Shown here: one piece after another, positions 1 through 11,461 of the stretch | How positions within the stretch are numbered: the first letter of the stretch is position 1 | How the letters are laid out: every line of letters starts with the position of its first letter | NCBI RefSeq assembly: GCF_963259705.1 | Contig: NC_081844.1 | Coordinates: forward strand, 17,779,715-17,843,714 | DNA: 64,000 bases | Direction of reading: 5' to 3' | From: Myotis daubentonii | Lineage: Eukaryota; Chordata; Mammalia; Chiroptera; Vespertilionidae | Translations under genes and position numbers: made by a program | The notes under the pieces: model-generated | What the model was told of the DNA's origin: nothing | The model's input: only the letters and a program-made list of their open reading frames with translations | Databases searched by the model: none

Positions 1-77
1 ATTGTCCAGACATCCTACTGCTGCTCAGGACTAACCTAACCATGCGTGTGCCTCTGCTCTTGCTTGTCTCTGTCCAT

Positions 78-412
78 CTGGGCTGTTATAACAAAGTACA
101 ACAGACAACTGGGTGCTCCCATGACAGACATTTACACAGTCTCACAGTCTGGAGGCTGGAAGTCTGAGATCAGGTGTCAGCACATTGGGTCTGGTGATGA
201 CTTGCCTCCTGGTTATAGACAACCGTCTCCTCATGGCAGAGGGGGTAAGGGAGCTCTCGGGGTCTCTTTTATAAGGACACTAATCCCAATCAGGTAGGCA
301 CCCCCCTCCTGACCTAATCACCTCCCAAAGGCCCCACCTCCTTGTACCATCACCCTGGGGGTTAGGTTTCAACTTGAATTTGAGACAGAGACACAACATT
401 CAGTCCGTAGCA
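78..412 (-). repeat. MaLR-type LTR fragment, antisense
   Basis: The strand as given reads like the reverse complement of an MST/MLT1-type LTR: a 'gttataacaaagtac' start, a 'ctggaggctggaagtc' block, a 'ttataaggacact' block, a 'gacctaatcacctcccaaag' block and a 'cagtccgtagca' end. It is heavily diverged and stands alone, with no internal retroviral sequence beside it. It is most likely an ancient solo LTR. Subfamily is uncertain. Confidence 0.7.
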
Positions 413-735
413 ATGCTCTCCCATCAGCCTTGGAAAGCACGCTCACTACAACCCTCTCCACCCTCCCTCTCCTACTCTCCTTACTTATTAAAATTCAGCT
501 CACCCTCAAGGCACAATTTAAATGACATCTAAGTCGAGAAGCTTTCCCTGATCTTCCCAGTCGGAATTAATGACTGTTCTCCGGCCCCTTCCGCCATTCT
601 TGTGTCTCTGCCGCAGCACTGCACTGTCTACTTTCATCATAGTAAGTTGCTTACACATCTGGTCCCCTCATTGGACTGAAAGCTCCTCCAGGGCAAGAGC
701 CTATTTCACCTCAGCCCTTGCCGCTCCATCGTGTT
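413..735 (+). repeat. L2 LINE 3' end
   Basis: The order of blocks matches the L2 3' end: 'cctcaaggcacaatttaaat', 'gaagctttccctgatc', then 'ctgaaagctcctccagggca'. It is an old, 5'-truncated mammal-wide fragment with no target duplication left to see. Confidence 0.65.
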
Positions 736-744
736 TGTGAATGA

Positions 745-855
745 GTGGGCCTGGGAGTGCGTTAGGAATGCAGAGTCTCAGGCCTCGCCCAGACCCACGG
801 AATCAGACTCTAGTTTTAGCAAGATCCCCAGTGCTCTGCATGCACAGTCATGTAC
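745..855 (+). repeat. MER5A-like hAT fragment
   Basis: The words 'gttaggaatgcagagtctca' and 'cccacggaatcagactct' follow the MER5A core order on the plus strand. Terminal repeats are not recognisable, so this is a partial copy of an old non-autonomous hAT-Charlie element. Confidence 0.55.
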
Positions 856-1533
856 ACTGAGTTCTACCTACAGAACACCTCGTGCACAGTGCCTTGCACA
901 CTGCAGTCATTCAGAGAGCGTTTGATGGATGAATGAGTGAGTGACTGTGGACAGGATCATCAAAAGCCACTCATAGCTTTATCCACAGCCCTTCCTGAAA
1001 CCTGGAGATCCTTCCTGGCTCCTTAAATAGAGTCATCCACACAGAGAAAAAAAGCAAAAACACCTCCACACTCTCCTCTAACTTTATTTCTCTGCCTCCT
1101 CCTCCAGAATCAGGCACCTCCCACCTTCCATGGACAGCCATGTCCCAAGCTCAGAAATGTAATTAGAAAAAATGGTTTTGACAGCAGCTCATCCATAACC
1201 CACCCCAAAGCCATGCCTGTGCAGGGGAGGTAGTTCATCAGGGGCTGTGAGTGATGGTCCAGCCAGCGGGCCACAGCGGAAGGGAGCCCCGCTCCTATCC
1301 ATCATCCTCCCCTCGATAACCCTGCAGACCTCACAGCAAGGCGGGAACGGCCCCTCCAGGTCTGCAGGCGGCCGGCAGCTCTTCATCAGCCGCAGCACTG
1401 CTTCCCCTCCATCAGCACCGCTCTGGTAGCTCTCGGGTCAGACTTCCACTGACCTGCGGGGGAATCCCCACGAGACAGGCGGTCACCAGGTATAACAAAA
1501 TTGGCAGGTAACCTGTTAACCAGCTGCTCCCTC
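856..1533. other. Single-copy sequence, nothing recognised
   Basis: No gene, RNA or clear repeat is seen here. Short open frames at 1189-1429 overlap on both strands and have no recognisable domain. Confidence 0.5.
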
Positions 1534-1974
1534 TGTGATGGTTAGTTTTATGTGTCAACATGGCTGGGCTAAGGGATGCCCAAGGAGCTGGTCAAATGTA
1601 TTTCCAGGTGTGTCTGTGAGGGTTTAGCATTTGAATCAGTGAATTAGGTTGAGATCACCCTCACCAGTGCGGGCACCATCCAATTCATGAAGGAAGGGTC
1701 CAAAAAAGAACCAAGAGGTGGAGGAAGGGTGAGTCTGCTCGCTGCTTAGGCTGGGCATCCATCTTCCCTGCCCTTACATCAGCGCTCCTGGCTGTCAGGC
1801 CTCAGGACTCAGACTGGGACTTACACCACCAGCTTCCCTGGGCCTCCAGCCTGCAGAGGCAGATCGGAGGACTTGTCAGCCTCCAGAATCTCATCCGCCA
1901 ATTCCTCCTAATCAATCTTTCTGTATTTCTGTAAATATCCTATTGGCTCTGTTTCTCTAGAGAACTCTAACACA
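1534..1974 (+). repeat. ERVL-type solo LTR (MLT2-like)
   Basis: It starts 'tgtgatggttagttttatgt', carries 'gtgtgtctgtgagggtt', 'gcaccatccaatt' and a 'gccaattcctcctaat' region, and ends 'ctagagaactctaacaca'. This is the order of a mammalian ERVL LTR of the MLT2 group. TG...CA ends are present, and no internal region adjoins it. A clean 5-bp target duplication is not visible. Confidence 0.7.
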
Positions 1975-2835
1975 GCACCACACTCTCACCCCCTCAAACA
2001 CCTGGGAAACGATACAGAGGAACAGTTTGCTCATAAAGCCAATAGTAGCCATCCTCTGGAAATAAGACGTGAGGAATCTCAGAGTCGGAAAGGCCACTGA
2101 GACCACCTTCCCTCCCCCCTATGCACTTTCAGGGAATCAGCCACAGACTATGCATATGAGGAACACAAGAAAAAGAGAAATTGTCATGTTATTGATGTCC
2201 TTTGATTTTGTGGAATGCTTTAGCTTTCAAATGGCTTTCATATTCTTTATCTCCTGAGTCAGGCAGGCAGGAACGATTATCACCATTTCACAGATGGGGA
2301 ACCTGAGACCCAGGGAGGTTAAGCCCTTCTTGTGTTTTGTCTTTTTACCCTCCCTTTGTCAGGAAGGATTTTCAGTGGCTTAAAATAAAACCACATTTGC
2401 ATTATGACTAGCGTTTGAAGTTTAACTGTAGAAACATTTCCACATTTGGTCAAAAACTACTTGCCGAAAACATGTTATGACAATCTAAGTGCTTCAATTT
2501 ATGAAGAAAATCACCATTTTCGGGTTTTATTTGCTCAATAAACTTATACTGAACATTTAACATAATTACTCCTATACATGTGAGTATGAAGTCTGAAAGA
2601 AATCAGAAACTATACAGTATAGGCGAAGGAAGAGGCGCTTCGCCAAGAAGCAGAAACGAGCCCTTCCCTAGAACTAGCCTTTCATTTGCCTCTGGGCTTC
2701 CTAGCAGACAAAGTGAAAAGGTGAAGCAGTGCACTTGGGGATCTTGCTATCAGATGAAAGTAAGAGAGCACTTTCATTCACAAGGAGGAACAGGAGTCCC
2801 TAGCCCTACCACTGAGTTCTAAATAAAATGTATCA
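1975..2835. other. Mostly single-copy, with a MIR core at 2235-2330
   Basis: A minus-strand MIR piece is visible around 'accatttcacagatggggaa' and 'gacccagggaggttaag'. The rest shows no recognisable repeat or gene. The last 15 bases (2821-2835) form the left target duplication of the following SINE. Confidence 0.5.
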
Positions 2836-3064
2836 GGCCCTAACCGGTTTGGCTCAGTGGATAGAGTGTCAGCCTGCAGACTAAAGGGTCCCAGGTTCCA
2901 TTCCAGTCAAGGGCATGTACCTTGGTTGCGGGCACATCCCCAGTGGGGAGTGTGCAGGAGGCAGCTGATCAATGTTTCTCTCTCATTGCTGTTTCTATCT
3001 CTATCCCTCTCTCTTCCTCTTTGTAAAAAATCAATAAAAATAATAATAAAAATAAATAAATAAT
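2836..3064 (+). mobile_element. Ves SINE (bat tRNA-derived SINE)
   Basis: A full-length Ves element. The tRNA-like head ('ggtttggctcagtggataga', A-box-like; 'ggttccattcc', B-box-like) is followed by the Ves body ('ggaggcagctgatcaatgtt'), a CT-rich stretch and an A-rich tail with AATAAA-like repeats. It is bounded by 15-bp direct repeats with one mismatch (2821-2835 and 3065-3079), the product of L1-driven retrotransposition. Confidence 0.95.
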
Positions 3065-3136
3065 AAATAAAACGTATCAATAGAGTCTAAGGAAATGGAA
3101 ATGAGTAAGAGATTACATAAGCTCTTCAGCAGTGAC

Positions 3137-3169
3137 GGGGGGGCGGGGGGGCGGTGGACGGCGGGAGGG
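3137..3169 (+). other. G-rich tract, quadruplex-prone
   Basis: Several runs of 3-7 G are separated by 1-4 bases on the plus strand. This fits the loose G-quadruplex pattern. No gene or CpG island is attached to it. Confidence 0.5.
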
Positions 3170-3270
3170 CATTCAGAAACACGTTTCATACCCAGGCTTT
3201 GCATCTAAATCAGATTCAGTGCCCTGTCCCAAGTTAAGCATCTCATAGAGACTTCATAGGTTCTTTATCT

Positions 3271-4155
3271 CTTGCAGCTACTGGCTACACTCCTTCCTCC
3301 CTTTCTCAACCACAAGTTTGTAAAGAATAATCCACATTCGCAGCCCCTACTTCCACACCTCTATTCACTCCTTCACTCACCCAAACCAACTCTCCCCTGA
3401 AGGTGCTCTCCACAGTGACCTCCTGGTCACCACCAAGGGGCGTGTTTGTACCCTCTGGCATTCGGTGCTTTCCTGTCCTTGCTGGGGGCGCGCCCAGCCT
3501 GGGTCTCCTGCTGGTACCGTGTGGCTTTCATTCTTCGACTCCTGGGAGCTTCTCCCCAGCTGCAGGTGCTCTCAGCCCCCTGGACACATTCTCCCCTGGT
3601 GAGCCTGGCACTGTCAGGTGTAAACCGCACCCGTTTTACACCCATTTTAAATATGATTCCCGATCAGAAGAGTTCCAAGTCCCCATTTCCAGCCAGACTT
3701 CCCCCTACTCCTCCATCAGATTTGCCTACACACAGCTGCCTTCTGGACACCTTCACCCAGAAGTCCTCAAATCCCTGACTCAACATTTCCAAACCAAGTG
3801 TCCTCGTGCTGTGCCCCATCTCCTGCTCTCGGCACCCACTCACAGCCCCCCAAGGCTCCAGATCTCTCCCTCAGCCCATGTCTTCTCCCTCATCTTCATG
3901 GAGCCACCAACAAGTCCTGCTGCTCTTCCTTCCTAACCATCCCGAAAAGGTGTCTCTTTCTCCCATCCCTCCCCCAGGGGACAATTGCAACAGCCTCCCA
4001 ATCCATCTCTTGGCCTCCCTCAAACCCAAAGTGATGCTAGAAACAGTACAAATCAGAACAGGCACCTCCTCTGTTTAAAAAGAAGATGGCTACTCACTCC
4101 TTACAGGATGAACCCCAACCTTCCTGCCCTGGCCTATGAAGAGCTCATGACAGAG
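3271..4155 (+). repeat. Degenerate L2-like LINE
   Basis: C/T-rich, diverged LINE sequence. The 3' part has L2-like wording: 'gatggctactcactccttac' followed by 'ggatgaaccccaaccttcct'. A 177-residue open frame (3403-3936) runs through it, but it is serine/proline-rich with no reverse-transcriptase motif and is a chance frame. Confidence 0.45.
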
Positions 4156-4157
4156 AG

Positions 4158-4290
4158 GAGCGTAGAATGAACACTGGCTTTGGACTTGGCCCACCAGGGT
4201 TTGAATCCTGCCTCTACCTATAGATTGGGTAACCTTAGGCAAGTTATTTAACCTGTCTGAGCCTTTTCTCAGTTGTTTGTTGTCAAAGTA
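4158..4290 (+). repeat. MIR SINE
   Basis: Plus-strand MIR core: 'gggtttgaatcctgcctcta' followed by 'aaccttaggcaagttattta' and 'cctgtctgagcctt'. Old mammal-wide SINE, partial. Confidence 0.8.
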
Positions 4291-4529
4291 AGCTCTTGAC
4301 TTCAGTGTGTTTTTGAGGTACCTTGTGTCATATCTTATGGTCAACGGCTTCTTTCCCACAAAAAACTCAGCCAATGCACAGGCAGGGTTCACCCAGGTCT
4401 CTGGTAAGGTGAGAGCATTGAGGACACTGGTGGAGGGAGGTTCTCAGGGCTGTGAGCATTGGAGTGCTGTGAGCTGCATTAAGGAAGCTCTCAATGTAGA
4501 AGCAATCATCAGTGCCTGGACTTAGGGCC

Positions 4530-4830
4530 ACCTTATGAAACTAATAATGGTGATGATGATGACATGATTAAGTATTAATGATAACATACCTATGAACTTA
4601 ATATGCACCAGGGACTGTACTAAATGCTATGCATTAATTATGCCATTCCATCCTCAAAAGCCCTCTGTGCAGTAGGTACTACTATCATCTCCATTTAATA
4701 TGTAAGAAAACTAAGGCACAAGAGGGATTTAGTAAATTCTCTCAAAGTCACAGATGCATCAGAGATAGATTCCAAACCTAAACTCAGGCAGTCAGACTTC
4801 AAACCTACACCCTTCACCACTGTGGTTTGT
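4530..4830 (-). repeat. MIR SINE, antisense, long
   Basis: Reads as the reverse complement of MIR: 'tatgcaccagggactgtact', 'atctccatttaatatgtaag', 'aaactaaggcacaagaggga', then a 'caggcagtcagacttc' block and 'cttcaccactgtgg' at the end. Near full length. Confidence 0.8.
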
Positions 4831-5589
4831 AGGCCAGACTAGAACTAGACATGATTACGAGAAACTTTTAAAAGCTGGTTTATAGGGTTTCCAGCTGCAG
4901 TGAACATTAGGGACCAGTCAAGCATTCATCCTCTTATCTTCTTCCTTCCTTCCATTAACAGTACTTCCCACTGTTACTTAGAGAACTGTTCCTTCCTCCA
5001 GCTAACCCATTTGACTTTGGAGAGCTGCCAACCAAGGCTTCTCAACCCTTGGGCTTGGACCGTGATCCTCGTTGGACACTCAGAGTATTTCCCTGGAATT
5101 CTTACTAGTTGGAGGTGAAGAAATTGCTTTCATTCTCCTGGGATTTCCAGGTGTAAAGATGTTACTCCAGAACATCCCTGCTCATGACCCTGTGGATTGC
5201 ATGAGAGAAAGGGGCCAATACAAAAATGGAGACTTACTTGAGAGATGAAGAAAGGAGAGAGAAATAAAGTTCAAGGAGGGGAAGGGGTCTGTCTGTGACT
5301 TTATCTTTATGCCTCTTTATTTGAAAATTGGTTATAATTTTTTCCTAAACTAGTATGAATTGGGTTTTTGAACCTTGAAAGCGAAGAATCCTGACCAATG
5401 TGCCAAGACTTCTAAAAAGTTTTAGAGGAGATTCCATACCCCGCTTTTCCTGGAAGCATATTAGAACAGAGCCCTGATGTTTTTATTTCTATGGCTATTA
5501 ATTCAAGTACAGACTTTTCAATACCTTTTCATAGGGCAGAGGGTTAAGATGATCTGCTGGAAAGTGATTCACAATCGTGCCTTTGATTT
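4831..5589. other. Single-copy sequence, nothing recognised
   Basis: No repeat or gene recognised. A short open frame at 4900-5118 has no domain. Confidence 0.45.
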
Positions 5590-5830
5590 TGATAATGATA
5601 TTCTTGATCATAGTAATCTTATTATCATTGACTTGATGAATGCTTATTCCATGTCAGCTACTGTGCTCAGAACTAGAGATGCTTTATTTCATGTGGTTCC
5701 CAAATCCTGTGAGGGAGAGCCTATTCTCATCCCATTAACCAGATCCAGATGGAGAAACTGAGGTGCAGAGAGCATTAACGAAGAGCAGGCAAGTGGCCCA
5801 GTTGACATTCAAACTCAGATCTGTATGACT
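5590..5830 (-). repeat. MIR SINE, antisense
   Basis: Contains 'gcttattccatgtcagctac', 'gagaaactgaggtgcagaga' and 'attcaaactcagatctgt', the reverse-complement order of MIR. Diverged. Confidence 0.7.
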
Positions 5831-6770
5831 ATAGTGTGTCAACACTTACACTCAACCAATTCCCAGATCTCATCTGAACATAATAATATTCAAAAGCCCA
5901 TGACAAACACAGCCCTTGTGAAATCGAAAAACAGACCCACAGCTGAGGGGACAGGTCAGCTGCCACTTTCTGATGGTCAAAGAAGAAAAAACAAGAAAAA
6001 TTCAAAGAGAAGCAACTTTAAGAAAAAAAGTTCAGGAACCTAAACATTACAATAAGCCTTAGAAAAAAACTATATTTTGAAGAACCTATTATTTAAACAG
6101 TTGTCATTTTGCTGAGCCAAATGTTCAATTATAGGATATCAGCTGCATCTCAGAGCTCTGTGATAAAATGGACTAAAAGCAATGCCATCAAAAAGTGTCC
6201 CTAGTTCAGCTCTCTGTGGATGCCCAACTCTAAGAGGTGTGAGTCCTCAGACCTTAAATAACTTCACTGTGGAATCAAGATAGTCTTCCCAAGCTGGGGA
6301 GGGCGGGGGGGAGTTACAAACCATTTCCTGTGGTGACAAGGCAATGTTCCTCCTTGCCTTGTACTCTCCTTCCTCCCCCACACGTGCACTGGACCTCTTC
6401 CTGCCACTGTGTGGCATGGTTCAACCACTGCTGTCACTGCGTTTCCCCAGTCTGGCACCTGTGTTGGCTTCTATTGCTGTTGACTTGCTGTGGGAAGGCT
6501 CCATCTGCTCTCGCAGCCGGCCAGCATTCATCAGGCCCTCTGTGCTTCAGCAGCCAGGAGCCAGAAGGGAAGCAAGAGTAAGGCCACATTCCTATGTAAG
6601 ACCCCGGAGCCTCTTCTCCATCCTCCATCTGCCAGGCTATGCAAAAGCCCTTGTAGAACATCTACAGTTAGCCATCAAGAACACATCTTTCCCCATCACT
6701 GCTGAAAAGAAGAAAAGGCAAGATCTTTAGGATCACATTATGAGATTCAGAAGCTTTTGCAATCCAGTAA
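5831..6770. other. Single-copy sequence, nothing recognised
   Basis: Includes a purine-rich stretch at 5980-6035. Open frames of up to 128 residues near 6344-6730 overlap in several frames and strands, with no recognisable domain or splice structure. Confidence 0.45.
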
Positions 6771-7090
6771 TACCCACCACCCCTCTTTCTTGCATTTATT
6801 TATAAACCCTTCTCCCTCCATCCTTCCCATATCCTTCCTCTTAGTGACTCCTATGTCTACATACTTGATCCATCTAACACCCTACCTTCTCAGTGCCTGG
6901 CATCACTTCCAGTAATCAGCTCAGTAATCATCTCAGTGCTACCTCAACCAACTAGTCCCATGCCCATAACCCAGACTGTGTCATTACTAACTGTACTCTC
7001 TCTAATAGATTGGTGTAAAACATCCAACTGACCATCATCACAAATTTTCTCTCTATTACCCCTACTTTAGCCATTTTTGATCTTCTAGAA

Positions 7091-7295
7091 CAGGGGTCCT
7101 CAAACTTTTTAAACAGGGGGCCAGTTCACTGTCCCTCAGACCGTTGGAGGGCCGGACTATAGTTTTAAAAAAATACTATGAAAAAATTCCTATGCACACT
7201 GCACATATCCTATTTTGAAGTAAAAAAACAAAACGGGAACAAATACAATATTTGTATTTGCATGTGGCCTGCGGGCCGTAGTTTGAGGACCCCTG
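7091..7295 (+). mobile_element. Non-autonomous hAT element (205 bp)
   Basis: Complete element with 16-bp inverted ends: 'caggggtcctcaaact' and 'agtttgaggacccctg', a perfect inverted match. It is flanked by 8-bp duplications ttctagaa (7083-7090) and ctctagaa (7296-7303). The length, 8-bp duplication and CAGGGG-type ends identify a hAT MITE of the kind active in vespertilionid bats. It has no transposase and would need one supplied in trans. Confidence 0.9.
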
Positions 7296-7894
7296 CTCTA
7301 GAACTTCCAGATCACAAAACTTATGCTCACTATCCATCACACTTTTTATTTTTTAATTCTATGCTCCCTTATTAAAATCAGTCTATTGAATAAACCATAA
7401 ATTGTGTTGTCACCTTTCTCTCCATCGTGGAAATCATCCTGGGAGCTTCTAACCTTTGGTTGAACTCCACCTCATACCAGCTTCCAGCTGAATGAAAGTG
7501 ATGAAAACCATGCAGACACCTTGACCACTCTCACCTTAAATCCATGACCACAGACCTCAGCTGGGCCAGCATTCCTACTTCACGTTCCTGTTTACTTCAT
7601 GCTCTGACTCCATGTGATAATTCTATAACAACTTTTCACTTCTCAAGTTTCCAACACCCCTTCCTACCCCTTCACTCGTAGATGATGGTCTATTCATGAA
7701 GGACATAGAAGCTATCGGCAAAATTCTTATTCTTCCTACAACTGTCATTCCCAGAGTTGGCCTTTTCTTCTGTCACAGAGAAAAGCTCTGCCTAGAGGTC
7801 AGCCCTTCCACTTGTCCAGAAGATCCTATTTCATTCCATCTACTTTATCCTTGCAGTTATTCTATTGCTCTCCTGTTTCCGTTGTATCTCTCTA

Positions 7895-8150
7895 AATTTT
7901 CAACCTTTTTCATCTTGTGGCACACATAAACTAATTACTAAAATTCTGCGGCACACCAAAAAATTTATTTTTTGTCATTGTGACAAAAAAAGATAGGTAT
8001 CATTTTGATTCATAATACCAATCGCTTATTGTTCTGTTGGCTATTATCATTTTTTAATTTGGCAATCTAAGGGAAAAGAGGTCAGTGCCCTAAGTAAATA
8101 GTCAGGTAGTGCATGTTCTGAAAATTCTTATGGCACACCAGTGTGCTATC
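7895..8150 (+). mobile_element. Non-autonomous hAT, 3' end lost
   Basis: Begins 'ttcaacctttttcatcttgt' and carries 'ggcacacataaactaattac' and 'tgcggcacaccaaaaaat', a common bat/mammal non-autonomous hAT. It ends near 'tatggcacaccagtgtgcta' without a recognisable terminal repeat, so the right end is truncated. Boundaries are approximate. Confidence 0.65.
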
Positions 8151-8861
8151 GCCGATTGCCATGTGACCTGTGGTGCCTCCTGCAGGTGGAGTACACCTGC
8201 CACTCCATCACCAGTCTATTTATCTGATATGAACCACGTTGGAGGAGACGCTTTGAGAGGCATGCCAAGCTGCCCTCAGCAACCTTGCCCTTCCCCTAGG
8301 CCACAATAACTGCAAATTGCAGGCTGGAGCTACTCCGTCAGCCTGGGTTTTGAAGTGAGAAGTTATAAAGAGCAGACGCGTAGCTGGCCCCGAGTTGCCA
8401 ATGAACAACAACAAGAAAACGTTGCTGTTCGACAAGTCTTGAGAGTTGGCAGTTGATCATTACTGCAGCCTTAGCAAACTTTGACCTTCCAAACAGGATT
8501 TTGTCCCCATCGTTGTACGGAAAAACTTGTGAAAACCACTTGGATGTTACCAAATCCAGTGCCAATTATTGGTCCCCTCCTTACTGAACTCTTGATTATG
8601 TCATCCTAGTTAAAACACTTTCGTGCCTTGGTATTGGAAAACCTACTTTCTCTGTTTTCTTCCTACTTCTCTAGCCCCTCTGTTCATCGTTTTTCCTGGT
8701 TCCTTCTCTTCTTCTTGAAATCTGAGTGTTGAAATCCTAGAACATGTCTCTTCTCGACCATTTCTCCCTAGGTAATCTCATCTATCTGTGTCTGGGATTC
8801 CAAAACTAATGTCTCCAGCCCTAATTGTCCCCCTGAACTCAAGGCTTGTGTAAGCAATTTC

Positions 8862-9079
8862 TTTTTTTAATATATATATTTTATTGATTTTTTTATAGAG
8901 AGGAAGGGAGAGGGATAGAGAGTCAGAAACATCGATGAGAGAGAAACATCCATCAGCTGCCTCCTGCACACCCCCTACTGGGGATGTGCCCGCAATCAAG
9001 GTACATGCCCTTGACCGGAATCAAACCTGGGACCCTTCAGTCTGATTCTCTATCCACTAAGCCAAACCACTTAGGGCCC
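8862..9079 (-). mobile_element. Ves SINE, antisense
   Basis: Full-length Ves in reverse: T-rich tail complement at the left, 'gggagagggatagagagtca', then the tRNA-like head ending 'agccaaaccacttagggc'. Flanked by the exact 11-bp repeat 'taagcaatttc' at 8851-8861 and 9080-9090. Confidence 0.95.
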
Positions 9080-9834
9080 TAAGCAATTTCTAACTCAGCA
9101 TCTCCACTTGCATGTCCAAAACAGTGCTCTTCATCACCTCCAACCAGACTCTACCCCATTTCAGCAACTGGCACCACCACCACCTCACACTGGGTTGCTC
9201 AGGCTCAAGAGACTTGATATCATCTTTATTCTCTTTCTCTCCCACTCCACATCCAATGCTTCTGAGCTCCAGCACCTACATCACCGTCACTCTGGTCTCA
9301 TCCTAGAGTGTCTCTTGCCTGGACTATTGCACTTGTCCATTCTGGTCCCTCCTGTCTCTACTTCTGCCACCTGGCACTACTGCCACACACTAAGCAGCCA
9401 AAATAGTTCATTATTTTTTTTAAGGTAAATTAGATCCCATGAGTGCCCTTGCTCAAAACTCTGTAACAATTTCCCATAATTTTTTAAAGAAAAGCCAAAG
9501 CCCTATTCACGGATGCTAAGGCCCTACAAGTTCTAGCCCCTGGCTGTCTTTCCAACTTTGTCTTCTGTCACTTTCCCCCTTGATCATCCGCTCAGGACAA
9601 ACTGATCTTTTTGGTATTCCTGAAACCCACTACGCTTTCCCCTCTGGGGCCTTCGCACTTGCTGTCACCTCTGCCTAGAGCACAGTCTTTCCCTGGGTGT
9701 CCTCAGACTGGTTTCCTCACTTAGTTTTGCTCAAATGTCCTCTGTTCTTGACATCCTACTGAATTAGCCTCCCACTCTCCATTATATCTTATCCCCCCCA
9801 TCTATGTTCTTTCTAGCACTTAGCACTAATAAGA

Positions 9835-10010
9835 CACAGTATAGTTTAGTAGTTAAGAGCAGGCTCCCTGGCTTTGGCAACTAACCTCTCTGTGCATCAA
9901 TGTTCCCATCTGTAAAATGGAGATCGGAGTAACAGCACTTATCCCATAAAGCGCTAACGATGCTTAAATGAGTTAGTGCCTGTAAAATAGCTAGTGAAAA
10001 CCATGGTAGG
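9835..10010 (+). repeat. MIR SINE
   Basis: Plus-strand MIR with 'agtttagtagttaagagcag', 'aacctctctgtgcatcaat', 'ccatctgtaaaatggagat' and 'taaatgagttagtgcctgta'. It covers almost the whole MIR consensus apart from a central deletion. Confidence 0.85.
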
Positions 10011-10205
10011 ATGCAGTGGTTGCTGGCTGTGTTTACCTGACATGGAATCCTCTAAGTGTGCTTTGCTCTTTCCCCCATAGGGTGGGAACTTATTATGTCC
10101 AGCTCATGGCTGTGTCCCAGCACGAGAAGGGGCAGAAACTGCTCATGGAACTGCCTCTGCAAACTTGTCTTAAGAGCCTGTACTTCACATTGTGCGCTGC
10201 TTTTT

Positions 10206-10451
10206 TTATCTTTAACTTTATTTTATTGTTTAAGGTATTACAAATAGTAGTACGTATGTCTCCTTCCCCCTCCCGCCATTGACCTCCCTCCAGCCTCCTC
10301 TATCCCCCAGCACTTGCCCTCACCCCGCCCACCCCCCAGGGTCTTGCGTCTGCTGATTGTGCTTATATGCATGCATACAAGTCCTTCGGTTGATCTCTTA
10401 CCCCCCTCCCCCTCCCCCTACCTTCCCGCTGTAGTTTGACAGTCTGTTCGA
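10206..10451 (-). mobile_element. L1 3' UTR, antisense, 5'-truncated
   Basis: This is the reverse complement of the bat L1 3' UTR also found at 12452, 33685, 53640 and 63120: here 'tatgcatgcatacaagtcct' plus 'ggttgatctctta', with a T-rich tail complement at the left. Flanked by 13-bp repeats tgcgctgcttttt (10193-10205) and tgcactgcttttt (10452-10464), one mismatch. The insertion contains no coding sequence. Confidence 0.85.
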
Positions 10452-10464
10452 TGCACTGCTTTTT

Positions 10465-10825
10465 AAAAAAATCATATTTAAATGGGGTTTTATTTAGTCT
10501 GCCTCACCCTCCCTCATCAGTCTTACTTGATGATTATTTTGAATTGATCTTTAATTGCTGACTTTTCCTTTGAAATGCCCTCCCTCTTTCTCTCAGTATT
10601 AAGTGAGATAAAATCAGAAAAACTGATAAAGATTCATGACTTGAAAATAATCATTCTCTAATTTGTGTGTGTATGAAAGTTCCAGTCTTCGCCTATTGGA
10701 TTTACATAAAATCGATTATATCACCATTTGGGTTAATATTGTGTAAACTGGCTGGGGTCATGGAAAGTAAATGTCATATTTAAATGATCACTCATGAGCT
10801 CCTGAATCCCAACTACAACCTAATC
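10465..10825. other. Single-copy AT-rich sequence
   Basis: No repeat or gene recognised. Confidence 0.45.
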
Positions 10826-11461
10826 TGTACAGTTATGCACTGCTTACTGTCGTAAAATGCATCATTAGGCAATTTCGTCATTGTGCAAACATTATAGAGT
10901 GTCCTTACACAAACCTAGACGGCGTAGCCTACTGCACACCTAGGCTCCTGGTATAGCCGATGGTACAGCTGATTGCTCCTGGGCTAGAAATCTGTACAGC
11001 ATGTTACTGTACAAAACAACATGAGATTAAATGAAGCACAAGAGAAAATGATACAAACAAGAGACCCGGTAAACACATGATGTATGAGGCTGCTGCCGGC
11101 ATAACACAGCATACAGCATTACAGCAAACTATTTTTTTTATAAGTAGAGTACACTCTAAAATAACAATAAAAAGTATAATATAGTAATTACATAAACCAG
11201 TAATGTAGTTGTTTATTATCATTATCAACTTTTATGTACTCCCCATAATTGTATATGCTAGACTTTTATGCAACTGGTGGTGCACTGGGCTTGTTTTCCC
11301 CAGCATCACCACAAACACGTGAGTAATGTGTTGCGCCTGGGCATTACAATGGCTATGACATCATCAGGTGATAGGAATTTTTCAGCTCCATTATAACCTC
11401 ATGGGACCAGCATCATATATACCATCCATCGTTGACCAAAATATCATTATGCAGCACATGT
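10826..11461 (-). repeat. Old class II DNA transposon remnant
   Basis: The ends are imperfect inverted repeats: 'gttatgcactgcttactgtc' at the left, and the right end read in reverse gives 'catgtgctgcataatgatat'. The body matches a familiar mammal-wide element around 'taacctcatgggaccagcat' and 'cataaaccagtaatgtagtt'. The central part of the consensus is missing. No transposase frame survives. Family not named with certainty. Confidence 0.65.

Larger units (their letters stand above)
6771..9834 (+). repeat. Ancient degenerate LINE (L2-like 3' end)
   Basis: C/T-rich, stop-ridden sequence. The final kilobase has the feel of an L2 3' region: 'ccctacaagttctagcccct', 'ggggccttcgcacttgct', 'gctcaaatgtcctctgtt', then 'tagcacttagcactaat'. 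Whether the whole 3 kb is one element is inference. It is interrupted by two hAT copies and one Ves SINE. Confidence 0.45.

Noticed and set aside
2836..3064. tRNA-like A and B boxes as tRNA genes
   Set aside because: They are the heads of Ves SINEs. No cloverleaf with acceptor and anticodon arms can be drawn, and target duplications show retrotransposition.
3403..3936. 177-residue plus-strand open frame
   Set aside because: Lies in a degenerate L2-like LINE, without reverse-transcriptase motifs.
10826..11461. Possible virus-derived or novel AT-rich element
   Set aside because: Imperfect inverted ends and a familiar mammal-wide body fit an old DNA transposon.
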